From assembly GCF_017310645.1 (NCBI RefSeq), contig NZ_JAFLRH010000044.1:60003-124002 (forward strand): a DNA stretch of 64,000 nucleotides, in the 5' to 3' direction. Shown piece after piece: positions 53,947 to 62,723 of the stretch. This DNA comes from Paradesulfitobacterium ferrireducens. Lineage in GTDB: Bacteria; Bacillota; Desulfitobacteriia; Desulfitobacteriales; Desulfitobacteriaceae. A program made the translations under genes and the position numbers. Positions within the stretch are counted from its first letter, which is position 1. The number at the start of each line of letters is the position of its first letter. The notes under the pieces are model-generated. The model saw only the letters and a program-made list of their open reading frames with translations. It searched no databases and had not been told where the DNA came from.

Positions 53947-54762
53947 TTATTTGTTTGGGTGAACATAGACATCAAAGCCGGTCCAAATATCCTCCTGATC
54001 ATTTAAGGCCTGCGCAACCTGCTCAGGAACTTTATAAGCCATCGATCTCAGCAGAGCGGTAATGACCGAGAGCGGTGCGGCGAATGAGTCCATGTGGGAA
54101 GCGATGCCGGTAGGGGTTAAGAGAACTTCGTCAGCCTGTACAGCCAGGGGTGAGGATGGATAGTCTGTAAGGGCTACGATTTTAGCCCCCTTTTTTTTGG
54201 CATAGGTTAGACACTTCACCGTAAACTGGGTATAGCGGGCAAAACTGATCCCGATTACAACATCTTCCGGCCCGAAACGTTCAAGCAGATCCAAGGTGCG
54301 GGGCTCTCCGGTAAAGAGAATCACATCCTTGTTCAGTAAATTAAGATAAAACTCAAGAAACAGGCCTAGGGAAACCGAGCTGCGTGCACAGGCGATGCCG
54401 ACGCGGCGGGCGGCTAGAAGAGAATTGACCGTGCGCTTATAAGACTCGAGATCAATTCGCTCTATAGTCATGAGGATGTTTTGTAAATCTTCTTCAAAAA
54501 AACTGACCGCAGCCCTATCCTCATCGTTTTGGACTTTGCGCGACAGGCGAAACCGTTCTCCGGTGGAAAGCTTGGAACGGACGATTTCCTGAAGCTCGCG
54601 TGAAAGCGCGGGGAATCCCGAATACCCGAGAAAAACAGCAAAACGGGTTACGGTGGATTCACTGACACCTGCAGTCCGGGCCAGTTCGCCGACATTGTAA
54701 AAGGCGGCCTCCTGCGGGTCTTTAATAATGACATCGGCCAAAGCCTGGTGGGAAGCGCTCAT
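53947..54762 (-). CDS. RpiR/MurR-family transcriptional regulator
   Basis: An HTH plus SIS-domain regulator of at least 271 residues, with ELARTAGVSESTVTRFAVFLGYSGFP in the HTH and a sugar-isomerase-like C-terminal domain (GIACARSSVSLGLFLEFYL; GISFARYTQFTVKCL). The only canonical start is ATG 54762. Family homology (ISVLHRISQLYGQ) continues upstream to an ATA at 54811-54813 preceded by GGACGGAG, suggesting a non-canonical start or a sequencing difference. It is divergent from the TAXI transporter genes and probably controls them. Confidence 0.85.
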   Translation of the reverse strand: MSASHQALADVIIKDPQEAAFYNVGELARTAGVSESTVTRFAVFLGYSGFPALSRELQEIVRSKLSTGERFRLSRKVQNDEDRAAVSFFEEDLQNILMTIERIDLESYKRTVNSLLAARRVGIACARSSVSLGLFLEFYLNLLNKDVILFTGEPRTLDLLERFGPEDVVIGISFARYTQFTVKCLTYAKKKGAKIVALTDYPSSPLAVQADEVLLTPTGIASHMDSFAAPLSVITALLRSMAYKVPEQVAQALNDQEDIWTGFDVYVHPNK

Positions 54763-54933
54763 CTGGCCGTAGAGCTGGGAAATCCTATGTAAAACTGAGA
54801 TTTGCGGTTCTATGGCTCTTTCTCCGTCCTTTCATTTCCTAATCATACCAAATAAAGTATAAGTCATTCTCCGGTGTGTGACAACCTAATTTTTGCGAAA
54901 AAAGTTCAGAACATTTGTGATATTGGCGAAAAA

Positions 54934-54969
54934 AATATTGCAAAAATAATGAATACGTGCAATAATATT
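54934..54969. promoter_or_regulatory. Inverted repeat in the rpiR-TAXI divergent region
   Basis: AATATTGCA (54934-54942) and TGCAATAATATT (54958-54969) are inverted around a 15-base spacer between the divergent regulator and transporter genes, a possible regulator site. Confidence 0.35.
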
Positions 54970-55013
54970 TTCATAGACAATATTAATAAAATTTGGAGAG
55001 GGAGGTAAAAGAA

Positions 55014-56006
55014 ATGAAAAAGAGAAGAATTGCGATTCTCGCCGGTATTTCATTGCTCGCCCTGACATTGAGCGGATGCGGCGGCGGCACGGATTCCTCG
55101 TCCGCTCCGGCCAAGAAAAAGGAGCTTCTGTTTGCAACCGGCGGCACTGCAGGTACCTATTATCCGTTGGGTGGGGCTATGGCCCAAGTGTGGAATGCCC
55201 ATGACAGCAAGATTAATGTGACGGTCCAATCCACCGGGGCTTCAGTCGAAAATATTCGGCTGCTTAACAGCGGGGATGCCGACATCGCCTTGGCGATGAA
55301 TAATGTGGCTGAAGATGCTTATAAAGGGGTAGGGTCGTTCAAAGAAGGCGCCCAGAAGAAATTCTTAGCGCTTGGCGCCATCTATCCCGAGGTCTTGCAG
55401 GGGTTTGCGGCGGCAGACAGCAATATCCAGGATATTAGCGGCCTCAAAGGTAAAAAGGTTGCGGTTGGTCCGGTCGGCAGCGGAACGGAAGTGACGACCA
55501 AAGCAATTCTTCAGGTGTATGGCTTAGATTTTAATAAAGATTATACTCCGATTTATGCCACTTTTGCCGATGCCGTCGACCAGTTCAAAGACGGGCATCT
55601 TGATGCCGCTTGGAATGTGCTCGGGGTGCCGGCCTCGGCTATTACAGATGTCACGACCACCAAAGCCATCCGTTTCTTAGAAATAAAAAGCCCGAAGCTT
55701 GAAGAACTGATGGCCAAATTCCCGTTGGTCGCGCCCTACACGATCCCGGCCAATACTTATAAAGGCGTTGATAAAGACGTTCAGACAGTATCTTTGAAAT
55801 CCGTGCTTTATGCCCGCTCAGACTTGGATGAAGATACAGTGTATAACTTAACCAAGATTATGTATGAAAATAACGAAGAAATCGCCAAGCAGCATAATAT
55901 GGGGAAAGAAATCCTGCTCAAAAATGCTTTGCAGGGTGTAACCACTCCGCTTCATCCCGGAGCAATCAAGTATTACAAAGAAAAAGGGGTAACCCTTCCG
56001 TCATAA
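55014..56006 (+). CDS. TAXI-family solute receptor lipoprotein
   Basis: A 330-residue substrate-binding protein of the TAXI class of tripartite ATP-independent transporters. It has a lipobox ending at Cys22 (ALTLSGC) and the family motif LLFATGGTAGTYYPLGGAMAQVW. ATG 55014 follows GGAGAGGGAGG. It pairs with the fused permease downstream. Substrate unknown; members handle dicarboxylates and amino acids. Confidence 0.9.
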   Translation: MKKRRIAILAGISLLALTLSGCGGGTDSSSAPAKKKELLFATGGTAGTYYPLGGAMAQVWNAHDSKINVTVQSTGASVENIRLLNSGDADIALAMNNVAEDAYKGVGSFKEGAQKKFLALGAIYPEVLQGFAAADSNIQDISGLKGKKVAVGPVGSGTEVTTKAILQVYGLDFNKDYTPIYATFADAVDQFKDGHLDAAWNVLGVPASAITDVTTTKAIRFLEIKSPKLEELMAKFPLVAPYTIPANTYKGVDKDVQTVSLKSVLYARSDLDEDTVYNLTKIMYENNEEIAKQHNMGKEILLKNALQGVTTPLHPGAIKYYKEKGVTLPS

Positions 56007-56074
56007 AAGCATGATTTGAATAAATAGAATGAATGAGTGTTGAAACAAAAGTTGCAAGTTGATAAATTCGATCA

Positions 56075-56115
56075 CAGAGACGCTGTATGTTTGCGTGTGA
56101 CATGTAGCGTCTCTG
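56075..56115 (+). other. Hairpin between receptor and permease genes
   Basis: CAGAGACGCT (56075-56084) pairs perfectly with AGCGTCTCTG (56106-56115). Lacking a T-run, it may protect the receptor mRNA and lower permease expression, a common pattern in binding-protein operons. Confidence 0.5.
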
Positions 56116-56174
56116 CCAAAATACAAGATCCAAGTGTGCAAGAAACAAGATCCGGTGTGAGAGGAGGATAAAGT

Positions 56175-58130
56175 ATGGCTGCTGATGTGGAAACTCTCTC
56201 CATGGAGCAACAGCAGGAATTAATGGCTAAATATGACCGTGAGTCAGCCTTTAGGCGGCTGCGGGGACCGATGGCCCGGGTGGTCGCAGTCCTTGCTATC
56301 ATCTGGAGCTTGCTTCAGCTTTATACTGCCGCTATGGGAGTGTTTCCTCCTACATTACAAAGAGCGCCCCACTTAGGTTTCGCCTTGGTGCTGGTCTATC
56401 TCCTTTATCCCTTAAAACGCAAGGACCGCAGCAACAAAATCCGGTGGTATGACTACTTATTAGCTTTGCTTTCGGCAATGGTCGCGAGTTATCATGTGAT
56501 TTTTTATGAGCCGCTTACGATGCGGGCGGGGGCTTATACCCGTATGGATCTAATCATCAGTATGTTGGGAGTCGTCTTAGTCCTGGAGGCGGTCAGACGA
56601 GTCGTTGGCTGGGTGCTCCTAACCTTGGCGGTAATATTTTTGCTCTACGGTCACTTCGGCTATCTGGTACCCGGTTTTATGGGGCACCGGGGGTTTACTT
56701 TTACGAGAATTCTCACGCACAGCTTCCTTTCGACCGAAGGTATTTTTGGAGTTCCGATAGCCGTTTCTTCCACTTTTATTTTTCTCTTTATGATCTTTGC
56801 CACATTCCTTCGCAAAACCGGGATTGGTGACTGGCTAACTTCGCTGGCTGTGTCTGTTACCGGACACTATAGCGGCGGGCCCGCCAAGGCGGCGGTTATT
56901 GCCAGCGCCTTGCAGGGCACGGTCTCCGGAAGTTCTGTGGCCAATGTCGTAGGTACGGGCTCGGTAACGATCCCCTTAATGAAAAGCATTGGCTACCGCA
57001 AGGAATTTGCCGGAGCAGTGGAGGCAGCCGCTTCAACCGGCGGGCAATTGATGCCCCCGATTATGGGGGCCGCAGCCTTTATCATGACCGAGTTTACCGG
57101 ATTTCCTTATATTAAAATTGCCGCCGCCGCTGCAATTCCTGCCATTCTTTATTTTACCGGTGTTTTCTTAATGGTTCATTTAGAGGCTAAACGCACCGGC
57201 CTGAAAGGGATTCCGAAAAGTGATCTCCCGCGTGCTTCCGAATTGCTGAAAAAGAAATGGTATTTATTGCTCCCTATTGTCGGTATCGTGTACTTTCTCA
57301 CTTCCGGCCAAACCGCGATGAAGGCCGCCTTTTATGGGATTATTCTTACACTGATCGTCAGCTTGTTTAGTAAAGATACGAGGATGTCTTTCCCAGAGTT
57401 TTTGGAAGCGCTAGAAGAAGGCGCCCGTTCGGCCGTGCCGGTGGCCGTAGCTTGTGCGACGGCCGGAATCTTGGTTGGGATTGTGACTTTAACCGGGGTG
57501 GGGCTTAAGGTTGCAACAGGTATTGTTTCCCTATCCCATGGCAACATCTATCTGACCATGTTTTTCACTATGATTGCTTCTCTCATCCTCGGCATGGGTG
57601 TTCCCACAACGGCCAATTACATTATCCAGGCAACGATCGCAGCACCGGCTTTGGTGTCGGTGGGAGTGCCTGTCATTGCCGCTCACCTGTTTGTTTTCTA
57701 TTTCGGAATTTTGGCTGATGTTACTCCGCCGGTTGCGTTGGCAGCCTTCGCGGCTTCAGGAATCTCCGGAGCAGAACCCATCAAGACCGGGTTCAATGCG
57801 ACCAGGCTTGCCTTTGCCGCTTACCTTGTCCCTTATATTTTCGCGACCGCGCCTGTTCTGGTGTTGGTTAATGTCACAGGGATAGAGATAGTAAAAGCCT
57901 TAATCACGGCTTTCATCGGCATGATTGGACTGGCCGGCGGATTAAGCGGCTATTTGCTGGGTCCGGTTAAATGGTGGGAGCGGGTTGTGTTAATCATTGG
58001 CGGAGTGATGCTGGTAGATCCAGGGACGATGACAGATATTATCGGGATCATACTGGTTGGGCTGATGTTCGCCAGCGTGCGGTTTAGAAATGCTAAAATC
58101 AAGAAGCAGGCTGATTACATCTCCCAGTAA
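56175..58130 (+). CDS. Fused tripartite transporter permease (DctQ-DctM type)
   Basis: A 651-residue membrane protein of the 4TM plus 12TM fused type. The large-subunit signature is strong: GTVSGSSVANVVGTGSVTIPLM, AAASTGGQLMPPIMGAAAFI and LGMGVPTTANYI, FYFGILADVTPPVALAAFAASGI. It moves the receptor-bound solute using an ion gradient. ATG 56175 has GAGAGGAGG upstream. Confidence 0.92.
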   Translation: MAADVETLSMEQQQELMAKYDRESAFRRLRGPMARVVAVLAIIWSLLQLYTAAMGVFPPTLQRAPHLGFALVLVYLLYPLKRKDRSNKIRWYDYLLALLSAMVASYHVIFYEPLTMRAGAYTRMDLIISMLGVVLVLEAVRRVVGWVLLTLAVIFLLYGHFGYLVPGFMGHRGFTFTRILTHSFLSTEGIFGVPIAVSSTFIFLFMIFATFLRKTGIGDWLTSLAVSVTGHYSGGPAKAAVIASALQGTVSGSSVANVVGTGSVTIPLMKSIGYRKEFAGAVEAAASTGGQLMPPIMGAAAFIMTEFTGFPYIKIAAAAAIPAILYFTGVFLMVHLEAKRTGLKGIPKSDLPRASELLKKKWYLLLPIVGIVYFLTSGQTAMKAAFYGIILTLIVSLFSKDTRMSFPEFLEALEEGARSAVPVAVACATAGILVGIVTLTGVGLKVATGIVSLSHGNIYLTMFFTMIASLILGMGVPTTANYIIQATIAAPALVSVGVPVIAAHLFVFYFGILADVTPPVALAAFAASGISGAEPIKTGFNATRLAFAAYLVPYIFATAPVLVLVNVTGIEIVKALITAFIGMIGLAGGLSGYLLGPVKWWERVVLIIGGVMLVDPGTMTDIIGIILVGLMFASVRFRNAKIKKQADYISQ

Positions 58131-58264
58131 ACAAGGTAAATTCCGTTTACAAGTACCCCCCGGAGATTCTTAAAGAAAAATTTTTAAAATTCCATGAAAA
58201 TAAAATTTCATCAAAAAGTACATTTTGAAAAATAGAATTCAAAAAAATAAGGAGGAAAAAGGGA

Positions 58265-59254
58265 ATGAGTCAAATTATCGAAGCATCTGTTCAGGCGGAC
58301 CGCATTATCAAGCAGTTAATGGAAGTTAAACCCGGGGAAGAAGTCATTATCGTCTGTGATACTGCCACCGACATGCGGATGGTGTATGCCCTGGCAGGTG
58401 CGGTTCAGGCTGCGGGAGCGGAATATGTCATTTGCATGACTCCCAGCCGCATGCCCGGGCAAAAATCTACCAATGTCTCGAAAATTATTGAGAAAGCCTA
58501 TGAGGGAGCAGATGTAAGTATTGGGATTACCCGTACCTCCGGGGCTTCCATTTATAATCAGAAAATCTGGGACTTGCTCAAAGAAGGTAAAATCCGCCAT
58601 AACTCCATGGTCATGCGCGATATGATCAACTGGATTCAAGGAGGCGCGCTGGCGGACTATGAAAGCCTTTATGCTGAGGGGGAGCGTTTGGCCGCTTTAT
58701 GGCGTCAAAGCAAAACCATTGAAATCACCAGTCCTTTGGGAACAAACCTTAAAGGCAATATTTCCAATGTGGTCTATGTAGAGTGCGGAAAAGCGCATAA
58801 GCCCGGGATGCAGATGGCCTTCTCCGATGGAGAGGTATCCCAGGCACCGGATGAAGGAACCGTGAACGGAACCCTGGTGGTTGACGGCCCGATCTGTTAT
58901 ATCGGCAGTCATCCGGAACCGGTCCGGCTCGAAATCAAGAACGGGCGCGTTGTTAGCTGTGAGGGAGACCCGGTGGCCGCAAGGCGCCTGAATCAGATTT
59001 TCTCGGAAGTGGAGAATGCCACCAATGTTGCAGAATTCGGAATCGGGCTTAATCCGGACTGCCTCTTTAACGGGGATTTTGAAGAAGAGAAGAAGGCCCG
59101 CGGCACTCTGCACATGGCCATCGGCGCCAATGTCAGTTATGGCGGCACGGTTTACTCCCCGGTGCATATGGACATGGTAGTGTATAAGCCCACAGTTAAG
59201 ATGGACGGCAAACTGATCGTGGACAATGGGGTTGTGGTTTTTGAGGAGGGTTAA
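58265..59254 (+). CDS. M29-aminopeptidase/NicX-like metalloprotein
   Basis: A 329-residue protein related to M29 aminopeptidases and to 2,5-dihydroxypyridine dioxygenase NicX. The C-terminal metal-site region has EFGIGLNPDC, GTLHMAIGAN and SPVHMDMVVY, the last resembling the NicX HxD ligand pair. The N-terminus (VKPGEEVIIVCDTATD) matches the family. It follows the transporter with a GGAGG site and sits three bases before a CoA-transferase gene. Whether it opens a ring or cleaves an amide cannot be decided from sequence. Confidence 0.7.
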   Translation: MSQIIEASVQADRIIKQLMEVKPGEEVIIVCDTATDMRMVYALAGAVQAAGAEYVICMTPSRMPGQKSTNVSKIIEKAYEGADVSIGITRTSGASIYNQKIWDLLKEGKIRHNSMVMRDMINWIQGGALADYESLYAEGERLAALWRQSKTIEITSPLGTNLKGNISNVVYVECGKAHKPGMQMAFSDGEVSQAPDEGTVNGTLVVDGPICYIGSHPEPVRLEIKNGRVVSCEGDPVAARRLNQIFSEVENATNVAEFGIGLNPDCLFNGDFEEEKKARGTLHMAIGANVSYGGTVYSPVHMDMVVYKPTVKMDGKLIVDNGVVVFEEG

Positions 59255-59257
59255 GAG

Positions 59258-60442
59258 ATGAATCTTCCGCTTGCAGGAGTAAAAGTGCTTGACATATCCA
59301 GAGTGGTGGCCGGTCCATATTGCACCATGCTGTTGGGGGATTTGGGCGCGGAAATCATAAAGGTGGAGATGCCGGGCAAAGGAGATGAGACCCGGGCCTG
59401 GGGGCCGCCTTTTGTCGAAGGGGAAAGTACGTACTACTTAAGCATTAACCGCAATAAGAAAAGCATCACGGTTGACATGAAAAGTGAAAAGGGCAGGGAA
59501 ATCCTATTAAAGCTGGCGGCGGAATGTGATGTCATTATCGAGAATTTCCTCCCGGGAACGACCAAACGTCTGGGTCTGGATTATGAATCCGTACGCAAAG
59601 TGAAGCCGGATATCATTTATTGCTCGATCTCAGGCTTTGGGCAGGACGGACCTTTCCAAAGCTTTCCGGCCTTTGACCTTATGATGCAGGGAATCGGCGG
59701 GCTCATGTCCCTCACTGGGGAGGAAGACGGGAATCCGGTCCGGATCGGAGTCGCCTTAATTGATTTGGGAGCGGCTATGTATGCAGCTTTGGGCATTCTT
59801 TCCGCCCTTCTAGTAAAGAAGGAAAGCGGGCAGGGGCAGTACGTCGATGTTTCCCTGCTCGATACAGAAGTGTCTTGGCTGACTTATGTTGCGGCTGCTT
59901 ATCTGGCCAACGGCCAGATGCCCAAACGCATGGGCACAGCTCACCCGAGTATTGTTCCATACCAGGCGTACAAAGCAAGGGATAAATACTTTATCCTGGC
60001 TGTCGGCAATGACGCGATCTGGCAGCGCTTCTGCAAAGGGATGAATTTCGACTTTGCGGACGATCCGAAGTTTGCCACGAATGTCATGCGGGTGAAGCAC
60101 CGGGATGAACTGAATGCCATACTGAATGATACATTTGCCCAGAAAGATGTGGCCGAATGGTTGAAGATTTTGGAGGAAGCCAAAGTTCCCTGCGGCCCGG
60201 TAAACGACATTTCTGAAGTGGTAAACCATCCTCAGGTGAAGCACCGCAACATGATTGTTGAGTTGGAGCATCCCAAGGCCGGAAGCGTTAAAGTCCCGGG
60301 AAGCCCGATTAAGCTTTCCTTAACCCCGCCGGAATATAAACTGCATCCTCCTCTGTTAGGGGAGCATGCCGAGGAGATCCTAATAAGCTTAGGGTATTCT
60401 GAGCAGGAGATTGTTACAATGAAAGAAGAAGGGGTTATATAG
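59258..60442 (+). CDS. CaiB/BaiF (class III) CoA-transferase
   Basis: A 394-residue class III CoA-transferase with GVKVLDISRVVAGPYCTMLL, IENFLPGTTKRLGLDYE, SISGFGQDGP and the catalytic-Asp context VALIDLGAAMYAAL. It moves CoA between acyl groups. Unlike the fusion at 51321 it has a single intact module. It ends the TAXI operon with TAG and a terminator. A CoA donor may come from the acyl-CoA synthetase at 46904. Confidence 0.9.
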   Translation: MNLPLAGVKVLDISRVVAGPYCTMLLGDLGAEIIKVEMPGKGDETRAWGPPFVEGESTYYLSINRNKKSITVDMKSEKGREILLKLAAECDVIIENFLPGTTKRLGLDYESVRKVKPDIIYCSISGFGQDGPFQSFPAFDLMMQGIGGLMSLTGEEDGNPVRIGVALIDLGAAMYAALGILSALLVKKESGQGQYVDVSLLDTEVSWLTYVAAAYLANGQMPKRMGTAHPSIVPYQAYKARDKYFILAVGNDAIWQRFCKGMNFDFADDPKFATNVMRVKHRDELNAILNDTFAQKDVAEWLKILEEAKVPCGPVNDISEVVNHPQVKHRNMIVELEHPKAGSVKVPGSPIKLSLTPPEYKLHPPLLGEHAEEILISLGYSEQEIVTMKEEGVI

Positions 60443-60448
60443 GAAAGG

Positions 60449-60485
60449 AAAGTGCTCTTTCCCTATTGCAGGGATTGAGCACTTT
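60449..60485 (+). terminator. Terminator ending the TAXI/CoA-transferase operon
   Basis: AAAGTGCTC (60449-60457) pairs with GAGCACTTT (60477-60485), with an inner CCC/GGG pairing. It is nearly the same hairpin as at 49050-49085. Confidence 0.7.
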
Positions 60486-60519
60486 CTTCATACCATAATC
60501 TCAAAAGGGTTTTGTGACT

Positions 60520-61437
60520 TTAATTTGCGGGTTTTACGTATTCCAAATCAGTATCGTTCCCATTTAGACCGTTCGCTCCAAGAAATTGACTGTCAAAGTT
60601 AAGATAACGGTGTTTGCGAATCATGCTTTCCCGCTCTAAGTAGCGCATCACTACATTTTTTAGATCGAGGACATCATCCATTTCGTAAAATCCAACCTTG
60701 TTATGAATGAATTTTACGGCTTTAAGCGCGCCCATGGCAAAAGCAGTCCGGGCAAAGGATTCATGGGAGATTTCGATTTGATCGTATTCCCCGGCTAAGA
60801 TCACTTTATGGTGCCCGATAATTCCCCCCGCCCGGATCGCATGAATGGGAATGTCACTGTAGTCTTGATCGTGAACAGCGGTTGAATTCGACCTGGCTTT
60901 GGCCACCTCTTTGGCGATTTTGATGGCGGTACCGGATGGAGCATCTTTTTTATTCTTAAAATGGGATTCAGTAATGGTACAGTCATAACTCTCAAGAATA
61001 CTTGCGGCTAGATTGGTGAGCACCATTAAGACATTAACCCCCATGGTAATGTTGGGAGCGTGTAAAATTCCCGTCTTATAGTACCTGGCTAAGGAAACCA
61101 GCTTATGGCTCTGAAACTCATTGAATCCGGTGGTACCGATAACCACAGGAATCTTGTGTTTGCCCAGAATCATGGTGTTATACAAAGTTGCTTCCGGATT
61201 TGAAAAATCAATGGCCACATCCGGTTTGTTCTTTAGAATATTTTCCTCGAGCTTGCTGCAGCTTTCAACGATTATTCCAGTTTCTTGTATGTTGAGGATC
61301 TCACCTAAGTCCTTGCCATCTTTGGCACTGTGTTCACTGCAGACGGCCATTACCAGCCGCATGTCTTCTTGCTGCAAGAGGATCTTTGCTATCTCTTTTC
61401 CTGTTCTGCCCAAACCGATCAAACAAACATTTAGCAT
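60520..61437 (-). CDS. dapB: Dihydrodipicolinate reductase
   Basis: A 305-residue DapB homologue with the Rossmann start LIGLGRTGKEIA, IGTTGFNE, and the catalytic segment ESHFKNKKDAPSGTA (His and Lys kept; the second His of the usual HH pair is Phe), plus RAGGIIGHH and EISHESFAR. About 40 extra C-terminal residues exceed the usual length of about 265. It starts after AAAGGAGGG. It may make lysine or dipicolinate precursor, but its isolation from other dap genes and the extension leave room for a related dehydrogenase. Confidence 0.82.
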   Translation of the reverse strand: MLNVCLIGLGRTGKEIAKILLQQEDMRLVMAVCSEHSAKDGKDLGEILNIQETGIIVESCSKLEENILKNKPDVAIDFSNPEATLYNTMILGKHKIPVVIGTTGFNEFQSHKLVSLARYYKTGILHAPNITMGVNVLMVLTNLAASILESYDCTITESHFKNKKDAPSGTAIKIAKEVAKARSNSTAVHDQDYSDIPIHAIRAGGIIGHHKVILAGEYDQIEISHESFARTAFAMGALKAVKFIHNKVGFYEMDDVLDLKNVVMRYLERESMIRKHRYLNFDSQFLGANGLNGNDTDLEYVKPAN

Positions 61438-61478
61438 GCTTCAAGATCCCTCCTTTATAAAAACCCGATAGACGCTAG

Positions 61479-61521
61479 CAACTTACAACCTAATTATAAG
61501 TGTTAGGTTGTTAGTTGTCAA
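61479..61521 (-). promoter_or_regulatory. Consensus dapB promoter embedded in an inverted repeat
   Basis: On the minus strand TTGACA (61521-61516), a 17-base spacer and TATAAT (61498-61493) form a consensus sigma-A promoter. A 15-bp inverted repeat with one mismatch (61479-61493 with 61503-61517, core AACCTAA/TTAGGTT) covers it, an arrangement typical of a repressor operator. Confidence 0.75.
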
Positions 61522-61649
61522 TGCTGTTTTGATTCTACGACTTACCATTTAAGTCCTAATAACAACCATTCATCCTCAATATTCAACAATTGGACCTAAT
61601 ATTAATGCGATGGTTAAGAAAAATCAGTAATATCTAAATAGACGGAAAT

Positions 61650-61662
61650 GGAACAACGTTCT
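61650..61662 (+). promoter_or_regulatory. IclR-type operator before the second IclR gene
   Basis: GGAAC-AAC-GTTCT differs from the palindrome at 46838 only in the spacer and last base. It lies 43 bases before the IclR start. Confidence 0.55.
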
Positions 61663-61704
61663 GACAGGTAGAACGATTTAGATTTTAAGCAAGGGGTTGT
61701 TGCG

Positions 61705-62493
61705 ATGCAAATTGACAAGAAAAAGGAAGGTTCGAGCACGATTCAAAGTCTTGATAAGGCGATTGATGTCCTATGTTCATTCTCTGTAAATGAGCCCGAA
61801 TTAGGAATATCTGAAATCGCCGCAAGGCTTAGTATGTATAAAAGTACAGTGCATAGGATTTTGAAAACCCTTGAAGAGAGGGGTTTTGTAGTCCAGAGTT
61901 TGCAAAATCAAAAGTACAGGTTAGGTTTTAAGTTGTTTGATTTAGGATATGCAGTCGTGTCGGGACTTGAAGTGCGGGAAGTTGCTTTACCTCTTATGCG
62001 CGAAGTAAGTGCTAATACCCGAGAGACCGTTACCCTAAATATTGTTGATGATTATGAACGGGTTTGTATTGAGAAGGTGGAAAGTACTGAGGCAGTAAGA
62101 AATTTTGTGCAAATTGGCGGCCGCAATCCCCTCTGGTTGGCTGGTTCAGGGAAATTGCTGTTAGCACATCTCTCCGGGAAAGAGATTGAAAGAATCGTGC
62201 GGGCAAAAGATTTGGGTTCAACAGTACAAGGAACTCCTATTACACCTGAAAAATTACTTGAAGAATTAACTCTTATTCGCGAACGGGGTTATGCCGTGAG
62301 TCATAGTGAAAGAAACATTGGCTCGGCTTCAGTTTCGGCACCGATTCGTAATCACGAGGGAATTTGCATTGCCGGACTTAGTATTTCCGGTCCGGAGTCT
62401 CGTTTTACAGAGGAGCGGTTGCCAATGTTAATTGAACAAGTAACGGTTACTGCAAAAAATATTTCCATCAGGCTGGGGTGGAAAGGGATTTGA
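61705..62493 (+). CDS. IclR-family transcriptional regulator
   Basis: A 262-residue IclR protein with winged helix (IQSLDKAIDVLCSFS; IAARLSMYKSTVHRILKTL) and effector domain (GGRNPLWLAGSGKLLLAHLS; SVSAPIRNHEGICIAGLSISGP). It is divergent from dapB and followed by the branched-chain-type binding protein, which has a weaker operator-like AGAAC-GGC-GTTGC at 62531-62543. It is a paralogue of the regulator at 45873. Confidence 0.9.
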   Translation: MQIDKKKEGSSTIQSLDKAIDVLCSFSVNEPELGISEIAARLSMYKSTVHRILKTLEERGFVVQSLQNQKYRLGFKLFDLGYAVVSGLEVREVALPLMREVSANTRETVTLNIVDDYERVCIEKVESTEAVRNFVQIGGRNPLWLAGSGKLLLAHLSGKEIERIVRAKDLGSTVQGTPITPEKLLEELTLIRERGYAVSHSERNIGSASVSAPIRNHEGICIAGLSISGPESRFTEERLPMLIEQVTVTAKNISIRLGWKGI

Positions 62494-62723
62494 AAGATGA
62501 AAGTAAGCTTCGAATCGTAACCATTAAAATAGAACGGCGTTGCGAACTGGAGAACTCATAAGGTTTAAACTTTATGATCATTCCGCCATGCGGAAAAGCA
62601 TACAGGCAATACCAACATAAAAACTGAACAGTATATCAGAAAGTTAAGGGGGTGATCCGTGCAGTTTATTTTTTAAGCCAAAGGGTGGAAAACGTGTACT
62701 AGAGGGGAAAAAGGAGGATTTAC

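Noticed and set aside
54923..54942. Sigma-54 promoter-like TTGGCG...TTGCA before the TAXI receptor gene
   Set aside because: GG and GC are 13 bases apart; sigma-54 promoters keep ten, as the four accepted ones in this window do.
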